From Sialis fuliginosa (Eukaryota; Arthropoda; Insecta; Megaloptera; Sialidae): a DNA stretch of 64,000 bases. Below are positions 1-12,385 of this stretch, piece by piece. The notes beneath the pieces are model-generated. The model was not told the origin of the DNA. It made no database searches and saw only the letters and a list, made by a program, of their open reading frames with translations. The translations under genes were made by a program, and so were the position numbers. Location: contig OY540815.1 in assembly GCA_961205875.1 (NCBI GenBank), positions 18,971,638-19,035,637 on the forward strand. The letters run 5' to 3'. Positions within the stretch are counted from its first letter, which is position 1; every line of letters starts with the position of its first letter.

Positions 1-1311
1 TTGAGTTCTTATTATAAAAACATACTATAAGTGTAGATATTTTTTAATATTATTTATGTATGTATGAAATTGAATTATTTTTTATTGTCTTTATTTTTGG
101 TTACACGTTATAGAGCGGTGTTTCTTTTTAAATTTCTTACTAATATTTTAACTTGATAAATACATATGTATTCGAATTTCAACATATTTCATATATGTTT
201 CTAACACGCGAGTTTTTTTCGGTGATATGTTAAGAGGTCTTCTTTAAATTACATTTATATTATTTAACTAACAGTAATAAAACATTTTAAACTTACAATT
301 TATTATAATAAATGAAATATTAACCTCAATAATGTATCGTTAACGTAATCAATAAATTTAAGAACTTCGGTTTTATTTTTTAAATAATTAATAGTTTTAT
401 TTTAAAATATATATACTTATAGTCAAACTTCTGTAATTCAGATTAATTCGATTTCCACAATATCATAGTAACTTCTTGTACAAAGATGGAGTTGGTAGTT
501 TTTTGTATCTATGGGAGATAACTAAGTCTCAAGTCGATTGTAATTTATAATTATAGCAACTAGTCATATAATAATGTATGCTCGTATACTAGCTTCATAT
601 ACATGCATAGGTAAGATATGTGGATAGATATATTGTGTTTTGTATAGCTTGTATATACATACATGTGCGGTTATTGTACAATAACCCCTCCCCCTCTAAA
701 TAATCCAGGGTTTGAAATGCCACAATTACTTTTTATTTTTTATTCTTATCTATGTCCTTGTGAGTTAGTAATTACAATTTTTGTATCGACAAACAGATAT
801 GATGAGATTTTTGAAAAAAAATATTTTTTGGATCTCCCTCTCATAGACTGAAAAGTGTACTCAAAAAAAATGTTCACTTATACTCCATTGATACAACAAA
901 AAATTAACCTTTCAGTCAGGAGAAATTTTCTTTCAAAGTCGTTATCAGAGCATCTCTCCCCACTATTTTCTAAACGATATGAAAATGCTGAAAATATTAC
1001 TGCTATAAAGACTTAAGACTCTTAAATCAGTTTAGGAAACATAAAAAGAAAAAATCAAAAGATAGTTGTATTGAAGTAATTAACCAAAAAAAGTATTAAA
1101 AATATAAATAATACAAAATTATAAATGAAAATATTTAAAAAATGAAATTGAAAGGGGAATCTATTTAAAATTAAAATAAACTCGAACATGAATATTATAT
1201 GATTAAAAATCTATTTATACAAATCTCCCCCTCCCAAAAAAAATACCGTTCTCAATACTAAGCAGACTGACATTAAAATTTCGATCTAATAGTTGTTTAT
1301 TTTTTTGTATT
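1..1311. other. AT-rich presumptive intron, no gene seen
   Basis: Dense stops in all frames and AT-rich throughout. The only recognisable piece is a short dispersed repeat at about 824-880, shared with 47489-47540 (TTTGGATCYCCCTCYCATAG core). Confidence 0.6.
824..880 (+). repeat. Dispersed repeat fragment, copy 1
   Basis: The segment GGATCTCCCTCTCATAGACT followed by a diverged AAGTGTACTC, a poly-A/T tract and TTCACTTA is matched at 47489-47540 with a few substitutions. The family is not identified; this copy is short. Confidence 0.6.
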
Positions 1312-1400
1312 GTACAACCCTGTTTCGTGAGTGAGTGAGTGGGCGTGTCGGCGTGAAGAGCGTCTTCGGCCGGCGCACAGATGCCAATGTGATAGGGACA
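1312..1400. other. GC-richer island just upstream of the ratchet site
   Basis: Contains GTGAGTGAGTGAGTGGGCG and CTTCGGCCGGCGCACAG, much richer in GC and CpG than the flanks. No coding similarity recognised. It could be conserved regulatory DNA or part of a non-coding exon. Confidence 0.4.
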
Positions 1401-1424
1401 CCTTGATTTTTATTTATGGCCCCC

Positions 1425-1459
1425 ACTAATTATACGTTTTGTTTTGTTTTCAGGTAAGT
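1425..1459 (+). promoter_or_regulatory. Candidate recursive splice (ratchet) site in the long intron
   Basis: Seen: CTAAT at about 1427, a T-rich tract GTTTTGTTTTGTTTTCAG ending at 1453, then GTAAGT at 1454-1459 with no bases between acceptor and donor. Known: juxtaposed (Y)nNCAG|GTAAGT is the signature of zero-nucleotide recursive splice sites in long Drosophila introns, and CTAAT is the insect branch-point consensus. Inferred: a ratchet point in the >57-kb region upstream of the basonuclin exon, on the same strand. Alternative: the plain donor of an unrecognised 5' UTR exon ending at 1453; the long T-tract directly before CAG argues against it. Confidence 0.6.
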
Positions 1460-3960
1460 CTCTTTGTCTTCGTAATGAGATTACGTGACACCACCGGAGT
1501 GTTCTCCTCTCTCTCACACACACACACACACATCCTCAAGGTTGTGTCCGCTGTCCAGCGCAGCTTGACCAGGTACTGTCTTGTATTGCGAAAAAATAAT
1601 CATTATTATCCCCAAAGGAAGATTTATTACCTTATGTGTATAGTCTAATATCTATAATTCGATCTTTATTGTATATCACATAGTTTATTGTAAGTATGGG
1701 ACAATTTATAAAAATGTCGCTGCATTTTTAGAGAATATGTGTAAATCTATAATTTTATAACTTTAAATTTATTTTCACATGAGTTATGTTAGATTTATAG
1801 AAGCTCCACCCATTATATAATAATAAATATTATAAAGTTTGTCCCAAGATCGATGCATGAATACATAATAAGTATTCTCAACAAAATGTTGTTATAGGAA
1901 GAAGTGGGGTAAAAAATCTCATCGCTAATATTGAAAATTCTATATCTTGCTAATTTATATAGTGTTCCTTTTTGCTGGGGTGGATTTACTGGATTAACCT
2001 TTTATTAAAACAAAGCAGTACTATTTAATAGTTTTAAATATATTAGAAAGCATTAGGGACTTTAGGGGTAGTTGAAATAAAATTTACTTTGATTTTTATT
2101 TTATTGGGATGAGATAAGACCATTATCTATTTCCACAATACCAAAAAACAAAGCAGGAGGCTAATTGTAAAAGATAGAAAATGACAAACTTAGTAGTTAT
2201 TAAAAAAGAAAATTTTGAAGTAAATGTAAAGTTTTTTTTTGCATATTTGATTGTGAAAGACCCTCAAATTCATATGCTCGTGTCTTATTTACTGACGAAA
2301 GTTCGTTAATTCGTCAAATAAAATACTAAAGAATTGTTTGTTTTTAAACCACTAGCATTCTACTTACTTAACTTTTAACATCAAAAATACATAGCAACAT
2401 TTATCTAAATAGCCTTCAAGTATCGTCAATTAATATTTACAATAATCTTCCCAATAATTTAAAGAAAATAGATTCTTACAACCAATTTAAAAGAGAGCTA
2501 ACAAATTATTTAAATTCATTAATTTTTAGTTTTATTTATTTAAATAAATAATTACTGAAAGTTAAACTAAAACCGGGTGCAGATATTACCCAATTGCAAA
2601 ACACTTAACCAATTATTACACCGTGATCAAATTCCGTGTTAACATTTCAATCAAACAAACCAACAATAAATAACATAAAAAATATCGTGACATGAACAAA
2701 GTTTCCCAAAACTTCGTGACAAAAACTATCAGTTAAATTACGTCGGTTTATTTTCAACAATAATTGACAAGCATTATTTATTTACAAATGACATCGATTT
2801 AATCTTATGTGTATCTGAAGATTGTATAATTCTACGAAGGACACTAGCTTATAATATATCATTTTCGAAAGGTTGGTACTCCTACTATCTCGTCTAAATT
2901 GACAATATAACTGCTAATAAATATAAATTACTTCTCTCGTGTTTAGAAACAATAAGACGGACGAGTATAACCTTGTCATTATTTTTTCTCGAATTAATGC
3001 AAGTTTTGTTTTAAAAGGATGGACGCAGTGGGAAGACATGCAATAAACGATTTAGATTTTGTAAAAATTCGTGACACATTTCAACGCTTTTGGACTTATT
3101 GATTTATGATTCAATTTAAATTGAGTTGTAAAAAGAATGACCGATATGACTTCATTTAAATGTTTCATTATCCAGTTACTACTTAAGAAGGTCATTTAAT
3201 AATACAAGACGTGCATTTTGCTATATTGTTAAGGACATCTTCAGAATCCGTTCAAGTCAGAACGACCTTAAAAAATTGTACTTTAAAAACAAAACGACAT
3301 TAAAATTCCCTAATAATGTGAAATGGAGGCCAAAAACCAAAAATCTTATTTTGTGAAAACACTAATAAGAAAAACAGGGGTTATTTTTGCTCTAGACTTT
3401 GTATATTTCTCTCTTACAAATTATAGTGACCTATTTTACCTTTTCTTTCTAAGAATTGCAATTTCTGACACAAATCCCCCCCCCCTCCGCTGGATACTGG
3501 ATTTCCAATTTTGCCATGGATTACCAGTAAAATAACTGATTTCAGGATATTGTTATTTTAGAATTGAAAAAAATTAAATTCAAGTTTATGTGTATTTAAT
3601 ATTTGTTATCTTATATTCAGAATAATTTATAGATCAATTAAAAACTTAACCTGGATTTTATATTTTTGATGCAATTTTTTATATGTCATGACCACACCAT
3701 TCGTGTAACATCCATAAAAATATACTGATGAAATCAATATAATTATCAATGCATTTCAGAATTATTGTTTTCGTTTTGACCTTTTACTGAAATCAAAACA
3801 ATAACTGATATTTCTAAATCCTGTGTCATATTTTAAACTATTGCAAACGGATAGAAATAAACATGGAAATATGCTCATCGATGCTATTTCATAACAAATG
3901 CCATTGTTAAAGTATACATATTTATAAAAAAATATTTCAATTTTGTATTTAACGTTAAAA
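1460..3960. other. AT-rich presumptive intron, no gene seen
   Basis: A (CA)n run near 1518-1531 is the only simple feature. Everything else is AT-rich sequence without usable open frames or repeats I can match inside the window. Confidence 0.6.
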
Positions 3961-3964
3961 TTTC

Positions 3965-4240
3965 GTCGTATCGTCCATAAACCACGCAACGCTTTTAGGG
4001 GTGAAAAGGGTATAGCTATATTGTTACATGGCGTTACATAAGGGTTGGGGGGGGGTCATACTCAAATGTTACGTAACATTTATTTATATAAATAAAATCA
4101 ATTAAAAATAAAACATTGGTGGAAGATTAACCGATATTTATTAAAATGTTTTACTAATGCTAAAAAAATAGGTTTTAAAAACACATCGTAATACATTTTA
4201 TACTGCGTTACGTAACATTAGGCGAAGGCGGGGTAAAAGG
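3965..4240. repeat. Dispersed repeat fragment with GTTACGTAAC motifs
   Basis: Contains ACCACGCAACGCTTTTAGGG near 3980 and two GTTACGTAAC palindromes (about 4069 and 4207) next to G-rich runs. This arrangement resembles dispersed insect repeats. No ends or target duplication are visible, so the family is unassigned. Confidence 0.4.
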
Positions 4241-4369
4241 CTGTTATCAACATGGACTTACGATACATTTCACGATAAAATTTTTCATAAGTATGATTTT
4301 TTTAAATAAACTGCAAATTTTCTTATTTCTATAGTTATCCGATTTGGCTGAATTTTAATAGGGTTCTAT

Positions 4370-4580
4370 TCTGAAAGTAGATGAAGTGAATTCAAAAAGA
4401 TTGCTGCTGATTTATTACGTTTTGCGACCTGTAGTGTGTTACCGTCACTTAAAAATGGGATGGAATCGACAAATTGAACGTTATTTATAGTTTTATAATA
4501 GAAAATTAAAACCAATCGATATTAAACTAAATAAATATGGAGACTGTAATGTTATCTTTCAGAAAATGTAAATTATAAAG
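4370..4580 (+). repeat. Dispersed repeat J, copy 1 (inverted relative to copy 2)
   Basis: GCGACCTGTAGTGTGTTACC, AATTGAACGTT, AAAACCAATCGATATTAAA and GGAGACTGTAATGTT recur in the same order, reverse-complemented, at 23262-23465. About 200 bp are shared with moderate divergence. No TIRs were seen. Confidence 0.75.
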
Positions 4581-7060
4581 TGAGTTACTGAAGAAATTTA
4601 ATATATTATGCTCATTTTAATAATTTTAGTACGAAAAAAAAATTTGGACGAGAATAGAACACATATCTAAGCAGAATAGAAAATTACCCTTAACATTCAA
4701 GTCAATCTAATCTATAAACCATCACCAATTGCAAGTCTTGATTTAATAGAGCGAATTTGTAACCGAGTGTCTGTTTTAAACCTCTCATGAATAATTCCGT
4801 AACATCGCCGTTGTCAAAATCCCTTTGTCACTTGGACAAGTGGTGTCATTCTGTCAAAAAGGGTGTAAAGTAGGGAGGATCTCTTCCGTATTGTCATGCC
4901 GATTTCAAATTGGATATACATCCCTTACTTTGCTCCCTTATTCCTATCTGGCCAAGTATATTCGATGTGTCTTTACCGAATATATCAGCGAAATTGACAG
5001 CTTATTTTTAAATTGGAAAAGGTGCGAAGGGAATTTTTTCTACCTATTTAAAATTACATAATGAAATTTTAGAAAATTTTGAATTGTGGATATCGAAAGG
5101 CTGAGTAAAAATTATATATTACAATTTACCTTTACGAAACCTTGGGTCAAATTTTGTTTCCGTCATCTAGGTAATTACTTAATTAAAACTAAGGGTAAGG
5201 AACATTTCTACTACAGCCTATAATATAAAAAAATGTTACCTCGATTTTTTTTATGACATTATACTTCAAAGATTTTGTGTCGATCTATTTTTTCAATACT
5301 CCTCTGTATTTTTTATTATATTACATTGTTGTGTTTATAATTATAATTATAAAAAAATGTCATGTAAAATTTCGAGAAAAATAATTTTGAAGGATGTAAA
5401 AATTATTTTTCTCGTAATTTTTGAGTGCAACTATACGGTATAATTTATATGGAAGAGAATAAATATGAGAAATCAATGTTATTATAAAAATACAACTATT
5501 TAAAAAATAGGTAACGACGTCATATTTGTAAAGTATGACGTTGAATCAAAAATCAAGTTGGGGAAAATAATTTGCCAATAAATATTTGTAAAAATAAAGT
5601 TTGTATTGTAGGCTGTAGAATCATAATTCTTTACATTTTATTCATCCTGTATATATGTCAGTTGACTCGAATAACGAAGCTTCATGTTATTATAGTTGAC
5701 TATTTTTATTTCAAAATAAGTCTAGAAAGACCAATTAATTTTAAATCTTCAACAAAGCAGCGACACAACTTTTTTATGTCCCATTATTATTTTTGGTACA
5801 ACCAGATTGACGAGATTGTTTTATTTTTTTTACCAATAAGTTTGCATAATCAATCACCCGATTTATTCTTTTGAAAACAATGACAATTGCTTGACAATGA
5901 GGCCCTGCAGATACGAGAACATATCATTTGCGGCCTGTTAACATATGTTATATGTTACCATTGTAACTGTTATAATGAATATGCATTATGTTTTGTATCT
6001 CTTTCTATAACAATGTTAAAATATTCATTGTTTAAAGTTAAAGATACTTAAACTTTTTAATAATAAATTTTAATTGGATCTTAGTGTTTTTAGTACAGTG
6101 GCGTAACCAGTGAGAGGACCAAGGGAGCTTACCTCCTCATATTTTTTTGTAGCCGGTGAGGGCTAGATGGTTCTACCATATTTTGTAAAATATATAAAAA
6201 TACACCACGGTTTTAGTAAACTTGTATTTGTAAATCTATTTGAATTATTAAAATTTTAATTTGAGTGGTTTTAGAATTTTTCATATTTCTATCAAATTAG
6301 TATTCCAAAAACGTATAGGGCCGCTATATTAATATAGATTATTTTTTTCAATATTTTTCTCGTAATAAGCGAACTCAAAATTATTTATAAACGTAAAAAT
6401 ATATTTGACAATACTAAAATTGCATTAACATTTTGAGAATCACTCTACTCAAAAATATTACATATGTATTTCAGACACCGAAAATATTAATCACTGGTAT
6501 TTTTTAAAAGAATGGGTACCAATAAAACTGCATTAATATATCAGCCTTAAACACGAGTAAAACATCTGCACGATGATCTGTGGCAGCTGGATCGGCGATA
6601 TTAACAAAAGGCTGACAGATAAGAGTGGCTGAAACGTCGGACTAAAAAACACACACTCGAATCACAACAAACGGTGCGGGTGAAAACGAAATATTAATAA
6701 TGAATCTATTCATGGAAAAAACTCATCTTAATGAGATACTTTAACAACGGCCTTTCGAATCAGCAGGAAGAAATTTCCTTACAAATATTCTTTTGAATTT
6801 GTGTTTTACCGTAGTTTTAATCAACCATCTCCACGAAAAATTGTCGTAGAACGATTTAAAAAAAAACAGTTTTAAATAGGTTGAACATTCTTGTTTTTGA
6901 ATTATTTGTTGAAAATTTTAATATCCTTAAAATGAAACGCCGAAAAAAATTTTTCAAAAATGTATATCAATTTTGAAAAGCTCTACAGGACTTGATAAAT
7001 TTTTTTGGTCAAATCAAATTAAGGATGTTTGTAGATCAGACTTTTTTCTTTAATTTTTCT
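4581..7060. other. AT-rich presumptive intron with scattered repeat pieces
   Basis: No gene recognised. Holds the hairpin at 5373-5414, a single hAT-like end at 6096 (CAGTGGCGTAACCAGTGAG) without a partner, and a non-repetitive GATAAGA-containing patch near 6570-6690. Confidence 0.55.
5373..5414. repeat. Perfect 16-bp hairpin
   Basis: CGAGAAAAATAATTTT at 5373-5388 and its reverse complement at 5399-5414 flank a 10-nt loop. It may be the centre of an old foldback element; the stem is too short for a convincing miRNA precursor. Confidence 0.75.
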
Positions 7061-7069
7061 ATTGCTGCA

Positions 7070-7115
7070 CGATCATTTTTGACCAAGTTATTTGCAATCA
7101 AAACAAAAATCACAT
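7070..7115 (+). repeat. Dispersed repeat N, copy 1
   Basis: TTTTTGACCAAGTTATTTGC followed by AATCAAAACAAAA recurs almost unchanged at 57216-57260. Neighbouring sequence is only loosely similar. Confidence 0.6.
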
Positions 7116-7763
7116 ATTTCACTTTGAGCCCCTATTACAAGAAAAAAGTATTCGTAAATAAAATTGAAGGGCAGATTTGGAAAGCTAAAAGTTTTTTCTT
7201 TAACGCCCTTTAGTTGTTCATTTGATAAAAAGAAATTTCATTCTGAAAAATCCACTTGAAAGTGACCTAAAAAATTGTATATTTTTCATAAAAAATAGAG
7301 GAACTTTGGGGGAAATCATGGGATTATTAAAGTGCCCATACGAGTATACAACTAAAAATCAATAATGCACGCCTGGTCATACTCTAGAATTTCTTATTCT
7401 ACTAATAGAACTACATATACTGAACCTAAAAATGCGCATAATCTTTACAATACAACAAAAATGCAGTAAATTTTCATTTACTACATTTTCTTAACAACGT
7501 CTTTTTGTGAACACTTTTATTATAAGTCCGTCTAGATTTTCCTTTAACAAGCAGTTCTACACAACGTTATACACCAGCTCTTTTCGCTGTACTTTGTTAT
7601 TTTTAATTATGTTTAGTTATACTCTCCGCATACTTTTTTTTATTCTACTATGTCGAACTTTTTACTTTTTTATTAATAAAATTCCACTCGCATTTGTTTA
7701 TTAATTTCAATATTTAATGAATACCTTTGTATATTTTCAACCTATTTATTTAATATGTATTAA

Positions 7764-8025
7764 ATCGCAATGTCTCTCTGTTTGTCTGTCTGTCCGTTAA
7801 TGTTTGTTACAATTTACGTATTTTTTTAATTCATAGATATGTTCCTTGCCCAGATTTTAGTATATATTCTGTTACGTTAGGTAACATAAGGAATAAGCTT
7901 GACGATAATAGTAAATCAAGTCGGAAAAAAGTTTTTTATTGAACAGTATAATATAGTAAAGAATTGTGTATAACAAAAACCATATTTCTAACTTTTATAT
8001 TTAAGCAAACGAAGCCGCGGGCACA
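7764..8025 (+). repeat. Lepidopteran-type dispersed repeat H, copy 1
   Basis: Starts with a CTGTCTGTCCGTTAATG run, has TTTTAGTATATATTCTGTTACG and GTTAGGTAACATAAGGAATA, and ends in GCGAAGCC-type sequence (AACGAAGCCGCGGGCACACC). The same order of blocks is present at 62548-62850. No coding capacity remains. Confidence 0.75.
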
Positions 8026-8029
8026 CCTA

Positions 8030-8786
8030 ATTAACTTTATTTTAATAAAAACTATTATGTATTGTAATTACTTCATAAAATAACCTAAAAACATTAGAAG
8101 TGATTCAAAATATTTACCTATTTTACTGAATGCCGAATATTTTATTTCAAATATTATAATTAAACTAATTTTTCTTGGATGAACTTTACAAAACAATTCA
8201 AATAACTTATAACATTCCTATGTAATTAGCATGTACGAGACAAAATTTCATTCTAAAATCTACACACATCAAAAAAATATGACAAGAAAGCACAAAGAAC
8301 CGAACCGAATCGATTTTTTTCGCTTACATAATCAACATGTCTGCATTCATATTTCGCGGCATACGTAATTGAGATGAAAGCAAAGGCGCGGGGTGGGGGG
8401 ACGTGACACGGGATCATGTCCCCCGGGATGGGGAGCGTCAACATGATTCAATAATCAGGTTCTCTGTGTCGAAACCCCTGAAAACTGTTCTTGTATTATA
8501 TATCTCATCCATGTGAACAAGAAAGTGTTATTTTGTGTTTGTTCGAACTTCTACGAGTAATATCTTTGTTGGTTTCTTATCATATACATAGATAAACTTT
8601 TTGTTTACTTGTAGATGTATTACATTAAATATACATGTGTTTATAAAACAACGCAATCCTGAAAATAAGCGAGTAGAACTTATGCGTAGGTAAATTTAAT
8701 GACTAAATATCAGAAGAGATTTTTATTAATTTATTTATCAAACAAGAGATTATCAACTTATTGGGTACTGTAGACTGGAGATACTT
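8030..8786. other. AT-rich presumptive intron with a GC-rich spot at 8380-8445
   Basis: The GC-rich spot holds a near-palindrome (CACGGGATCATGTCCCCCGGG) and a GGGGTGGGG run. No coding similarity recognised. Confidence 0.45.
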
Positions 8787-9259
8787 TAAGGGATTACATC
8801 TAATGTATTAATTAATATTTGGCATCTTTTTTTATTGGCTTAAATGATGTATAAGCATCTTAATATAAATTATAAGCGATTTTCTTTTAAATTTTTAACG
8901 AACGAACGAATCAACCTAGATGTCAAAAGTGGTAAAAAAAAATGATTGAAAATGAGTACATGGTGATGTAAAGGGGCACCGTAATTCGGTCTGAAGCCAA
9001 AACAGAAGTAAAATAAGCAATTAAAACCGCCAAACCGACATAGTCTCGAAAGAAAGTCGGAACTAACGTCGACGTTTGCATGTAGTGAAGCAGTTTTTAA
9101 ACTTTAAACTCATTTTTATCTAAATCACGTTTTTAAAAACTGTGGAAAACGTATCTTGACCATTTTCCATCCAATCGACTTGAAATTTTAACAGTAACTT
9201 AAAAAGATTTTACATTTGTTAACAATTACGGTTTTCAGAAACAATTTAAGGTCTTAATT
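8787..9259 (+). repeat. Dispersed repeat E, copy 1
   Basis: Collinear with 27402-27905: TTAAATGATGTATAARCATC, GAACGAACGAA, GAGTACATGGTRATGTAAAG, GTAATTCGGTCT, AACCGCCAAACCGA and TAGTCTCGAAA appear in order in both. About 470-500 bp are shared. It is non-coding and its family is unassigned. Confidence 0.85.
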
Positions 9260-10463
9260 TGTATCTATATTTTTTAAATTAATACACACCATTTAGCTAG
9301 TGTGAGTGCTTTATAATTTTTTTCAAATTTTAATTATAACTCACAGTTTGAAGACTACTGCATTAGTATCAACAATAAATACCCGCTTATATTTGGAAAA
9401 CGTCATAGCTGACACAAGTAACGAATGCTTATGTGAGACTGGTTCGTGACAAGTTCATTTCAATGGCTAGAAGCAGTTAACTTTGAGTACATCTGATTAA
9501 TATTATAACATAATAATAAATTTTTTAAACATCCTGTAGTACAACTTCTTAGGCTTTTGATAATTCGCACATACAGCCCTAAAAAAATAAAAATATTTTT
9601 GAGTATGCCTTTATTATATCAGCTTCAAAAAAGATCATTTATTAGTTTCAAACGAAAAGAAAATATTACCAGGTCAATAATCCCGAATAAAAAGTCAAAT
9701 ATTCGAAATCTATTTAAGACATTGATATTTTAATCGATTCACCATACAACAGGTCACTGACAATACTATGCATAACATTTTTATTTGTTCACGCGACAAT
9801 AAAAAACAAACAAGAGTACATTGATACATAAACAAACAACACTGTATCCGAACAGTTCCCAAGCACCTTTTTACCCAGAATTTCCTGGTAAAGCAGCGTT
9901 AGAATTAATAAACTCATCTCTGGCGGATTTGTCGCGGTGTCGATAACACAGGGCACTACCCATTGTACGTGTTACCGACGCACGGCACTGATAATAAACA
10001 ATTACAACTTCTTGCGGACGAATTCGTAGAAATTTGTGATCAGAAAAACTGCTTGGTTCGGTGTATAAGTGTCGATATTCAACGTAAATCGATATTTATT
10101 GTATAACTGAGTCCAGTGGCGAGGTATGGAATTATTATATGGAATATTTTGAGCACAAATAACTAAAAATTCTTATCACAGATTAGTTATGTAATCTAAA
10201 ACTCACCCCGTTATATCTACACAAATCTAAAAAAATAATCATTTATTACGTACCTGTAATGTATTTTGAAACAAAAAGGTACAATTCTGATCTGTTTATT
10301 TTAAATAATAAATTCTTTTAATTCTAAACAAAAGTAATATTAACTGTCATAAATGTTTGTTATCTATTTCTATTGCAAATTTTTACCACACCAACGCAAG
10401 TAACAAACGTACTGTACTAATTTTTAGTTTACTGGACACTCTAAAAATGCGTTTTTCGGATTC
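9260..10463. other. Presumptive intron, non-repetitive, no gene seen
   Basis: Contains a GC-richer non-repetitive stretch at about 9860-10040 (CTGGCGGATTTGTCGCGGTG). A lone hAT-like end is at 10114 (CAGTGGCGAGG), with no partner found. Confidence 0.45.
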
Positions 10464-10466
10464 TAA

Positions 10467-11284
10467 TGCCCGTTTGCACCGTATTAATCTTAAGTCAGGC
10501 TTAGCTAAGTCTGGATTAAGTCTGAGCAAAGCTTAAGTTTTGTTTCGTTTGTACCGTCTCCCAAGCCATCATGCTTAACTATAAAACCGTGACATGACAA
10601 CACTGTAAAAATCTAGTAACTTTTTATATCTTACGTTTGTGTACTTACATCAAGAGGCTGATTTTTCAAAAACGCATCTGTCAAACACATATTTTAGTCG
10701 AAATTCAAAACAGAGGAACATAATTTCAAAAGAGAAATGTATTTACTAGACATAAGATATAAAAAAGGAAACATTAAAAAAATGAAATAATAATTTAAAG
10801 TATTTTTATTTATTTATACATATTTATAATAGTCATCAAACGAAACCATCAATAAAAATTATATTCATCCATATCATTAAAATAATTTGAACGGGTATAA
10901 TTCAGTCTTGGAAAGCCAAACTCAATAATGTCTATAATATCTAAATCGTCCTCAAAAATATCGTGCATTCAAATATCCATGATTGAATTCAACACAAAAC
11001 AAATAATACTTAACACAAAGAAACAGAACTATGTGACAGACGTTTATAGGTTATGTAGTAATGTTCAGGTTATGTACAAAGTATGTCGTTTGTCGATATA
11101 ATGACCATGCGCGAACGCTCGATTCCTATTGGTTCCTTACTTTAAGTTTGACTTAAGTCCTCGTTAGCAAGGACTTAGATTTAAGATAGACTTAAGAAAT
11201 TGTGGAGAACGGTGCAACAAAAATCGTTGTCTTAAGATTGACTTAAGTTTAAGCCAGACTTAACTAGTACGGTGCAAACGGGCA
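10467..11284. mobile_element. PIF/Harbinger-like non-autonomous element (818 bp)
   Basis: Terminal inverted repeats TGCCCGTTTGCACCGTA (10467) and TACGGTGCAAACGGGCA (ending 11284) are flanked by a direct TAA on both sides (10464-10466, 11285-11287), the 3-bp TWA duplication typical of PIF/Harbinger. The subterminal regions are packed with CTTAAG/TTAAGTC motifs in both orientations, probable transposase-binding repeats. No transposase frame is present, so the element is non-autonomous. Superfamily assignment rests on the duplication and TIR only. Confidence 0.8.
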
Positions 11285-11287
11285 TAA

Positions 11288-12250
11288 GGGTCTTGCAACA
11301 TCATTTTCACTTTTCGCCCCAACCCAATACTTCGATGAAAAGTAATAGACGTAATTTTCGAAGAAACAAGATAGTCAATTGTTTTATATGTATAAAATAA
11401 AAGTTTTGTACGCCAATGGATCCAAGCCATCAAAGAGACATAATAAAACGATCGTGCGATGTCATCGGTGAATTCATAGCCGCCTATCATCGGCACAATG
11501 AGGCACTCTGTTCTGTTGGCGACATTTCCAAGAATCCAAACATTATAACATCATCATCACGGGTTATAAAACAGTCTCTCTGATCATTCGCTCGTGTCGA
11601 TTGTCAAAGACATGTAGATTCCTTTTTTGTAACGACTTGTCTTTTTATAGTATGTATAATGGGTGTTATTTTGTAAGATATAATTTGGAGTTAAGGTTTT
11701 CAACATAATCAGCTTGGATGACTATAATTTTTATTAGATTTTGTTTTATAGTGTGGAGAATTTAGAGAGAATTAAATTTAAAAAAAAATAAAGATTGCTA
11801 TTTTTTACTACTGAAAAAATGCAGTTGCCAATTTTGTGTCCCATATGAAAAATTAAACTAGGGCTTATAAAATTATAAAAACACAAAAAAGTGCTTTCAG
11901 AAATTACAAACAAAAATACCCATCTTCTTTGACAAAAAGTTATCGCTATTTAAAAAAATCGAAATTTTCAGTTTTTTTTAGATGTAGTAAGTAACACTCA
12001 CCTTTTCCTAAACAAATGATTTATCTCATTTAATTCTTATAGATACTAAGATCACCATGAAAAAATTTAGAAATTTTATTTTTTAATTAAATTGTATAAA
12101 TAAAAATAAAAATGATGGTATTTTGTTATACTATATTACAAAGTAATGAATCGATAAATTGTTATTTAATAAATAAGTCAGGGACGTATTAAAGATATTT
12201 AAAATTAGTAAAATTGTATATAATGATAGAGGTATAATATAATATTAAAT
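11288..12250. other. AT-rich presumptive intron, no gene seen
   Basis: A mixed-composition stretch at 11440-11620 is non-repetitive; the rest is AT-rich. The near-palindromic AT tract at about 12230-12267 (AGGTATAATATAATATT ... ATATACCT) is low-complexity. Confidence 0.5.
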
Positions 12251-12264
12251 ATAATATAATATAC

Positions 12265-12385
12265 CTACCGTTTCTCTGGGTTTCGGGTTTTGTTATAATT
12301 TCTTTGGGTTTTGTAATAATAGTGACAACGAAAAGAAAAAAAAGGTCATCAAAAATAACAGGGGTACAAAAATGAGTATCTAAAT
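12265..12385. mobile_element. Fragment related to the 26.4-kb hAT element
   Basis: CTGGGTTTCGGGTTTTGTTA, a purine-rich GACAACGAAAAGAAAAAAAAG and GGTCATCAAAAATAACAGGG correspond to blocks inside 26435-26676 (CTCCGGGTTTTGCA, GATAACGACTAAAAAAAAAG, GCCATCAAAAATAAAGC). Ends are not recognisable here, so this is an eroded copy. Confidence 0.55.

Noticed and set aside
1312-1453. Upstream Cys-rich basonuclin exon ending at 1453
   Set aside because: The expected CxC...HGWVxH coding sequence is not readable in any frame here, and the T-tract before CAG fits a recursive splice site better.
6096-6150. hAT-like end CAGTGGCGTAACCAGTGAG, and similar lone ends at 10114, 43757 and 46320
   Set aside because: No partner terminus or target duplication was found within a few kb, so complete elements cannot be claimed.
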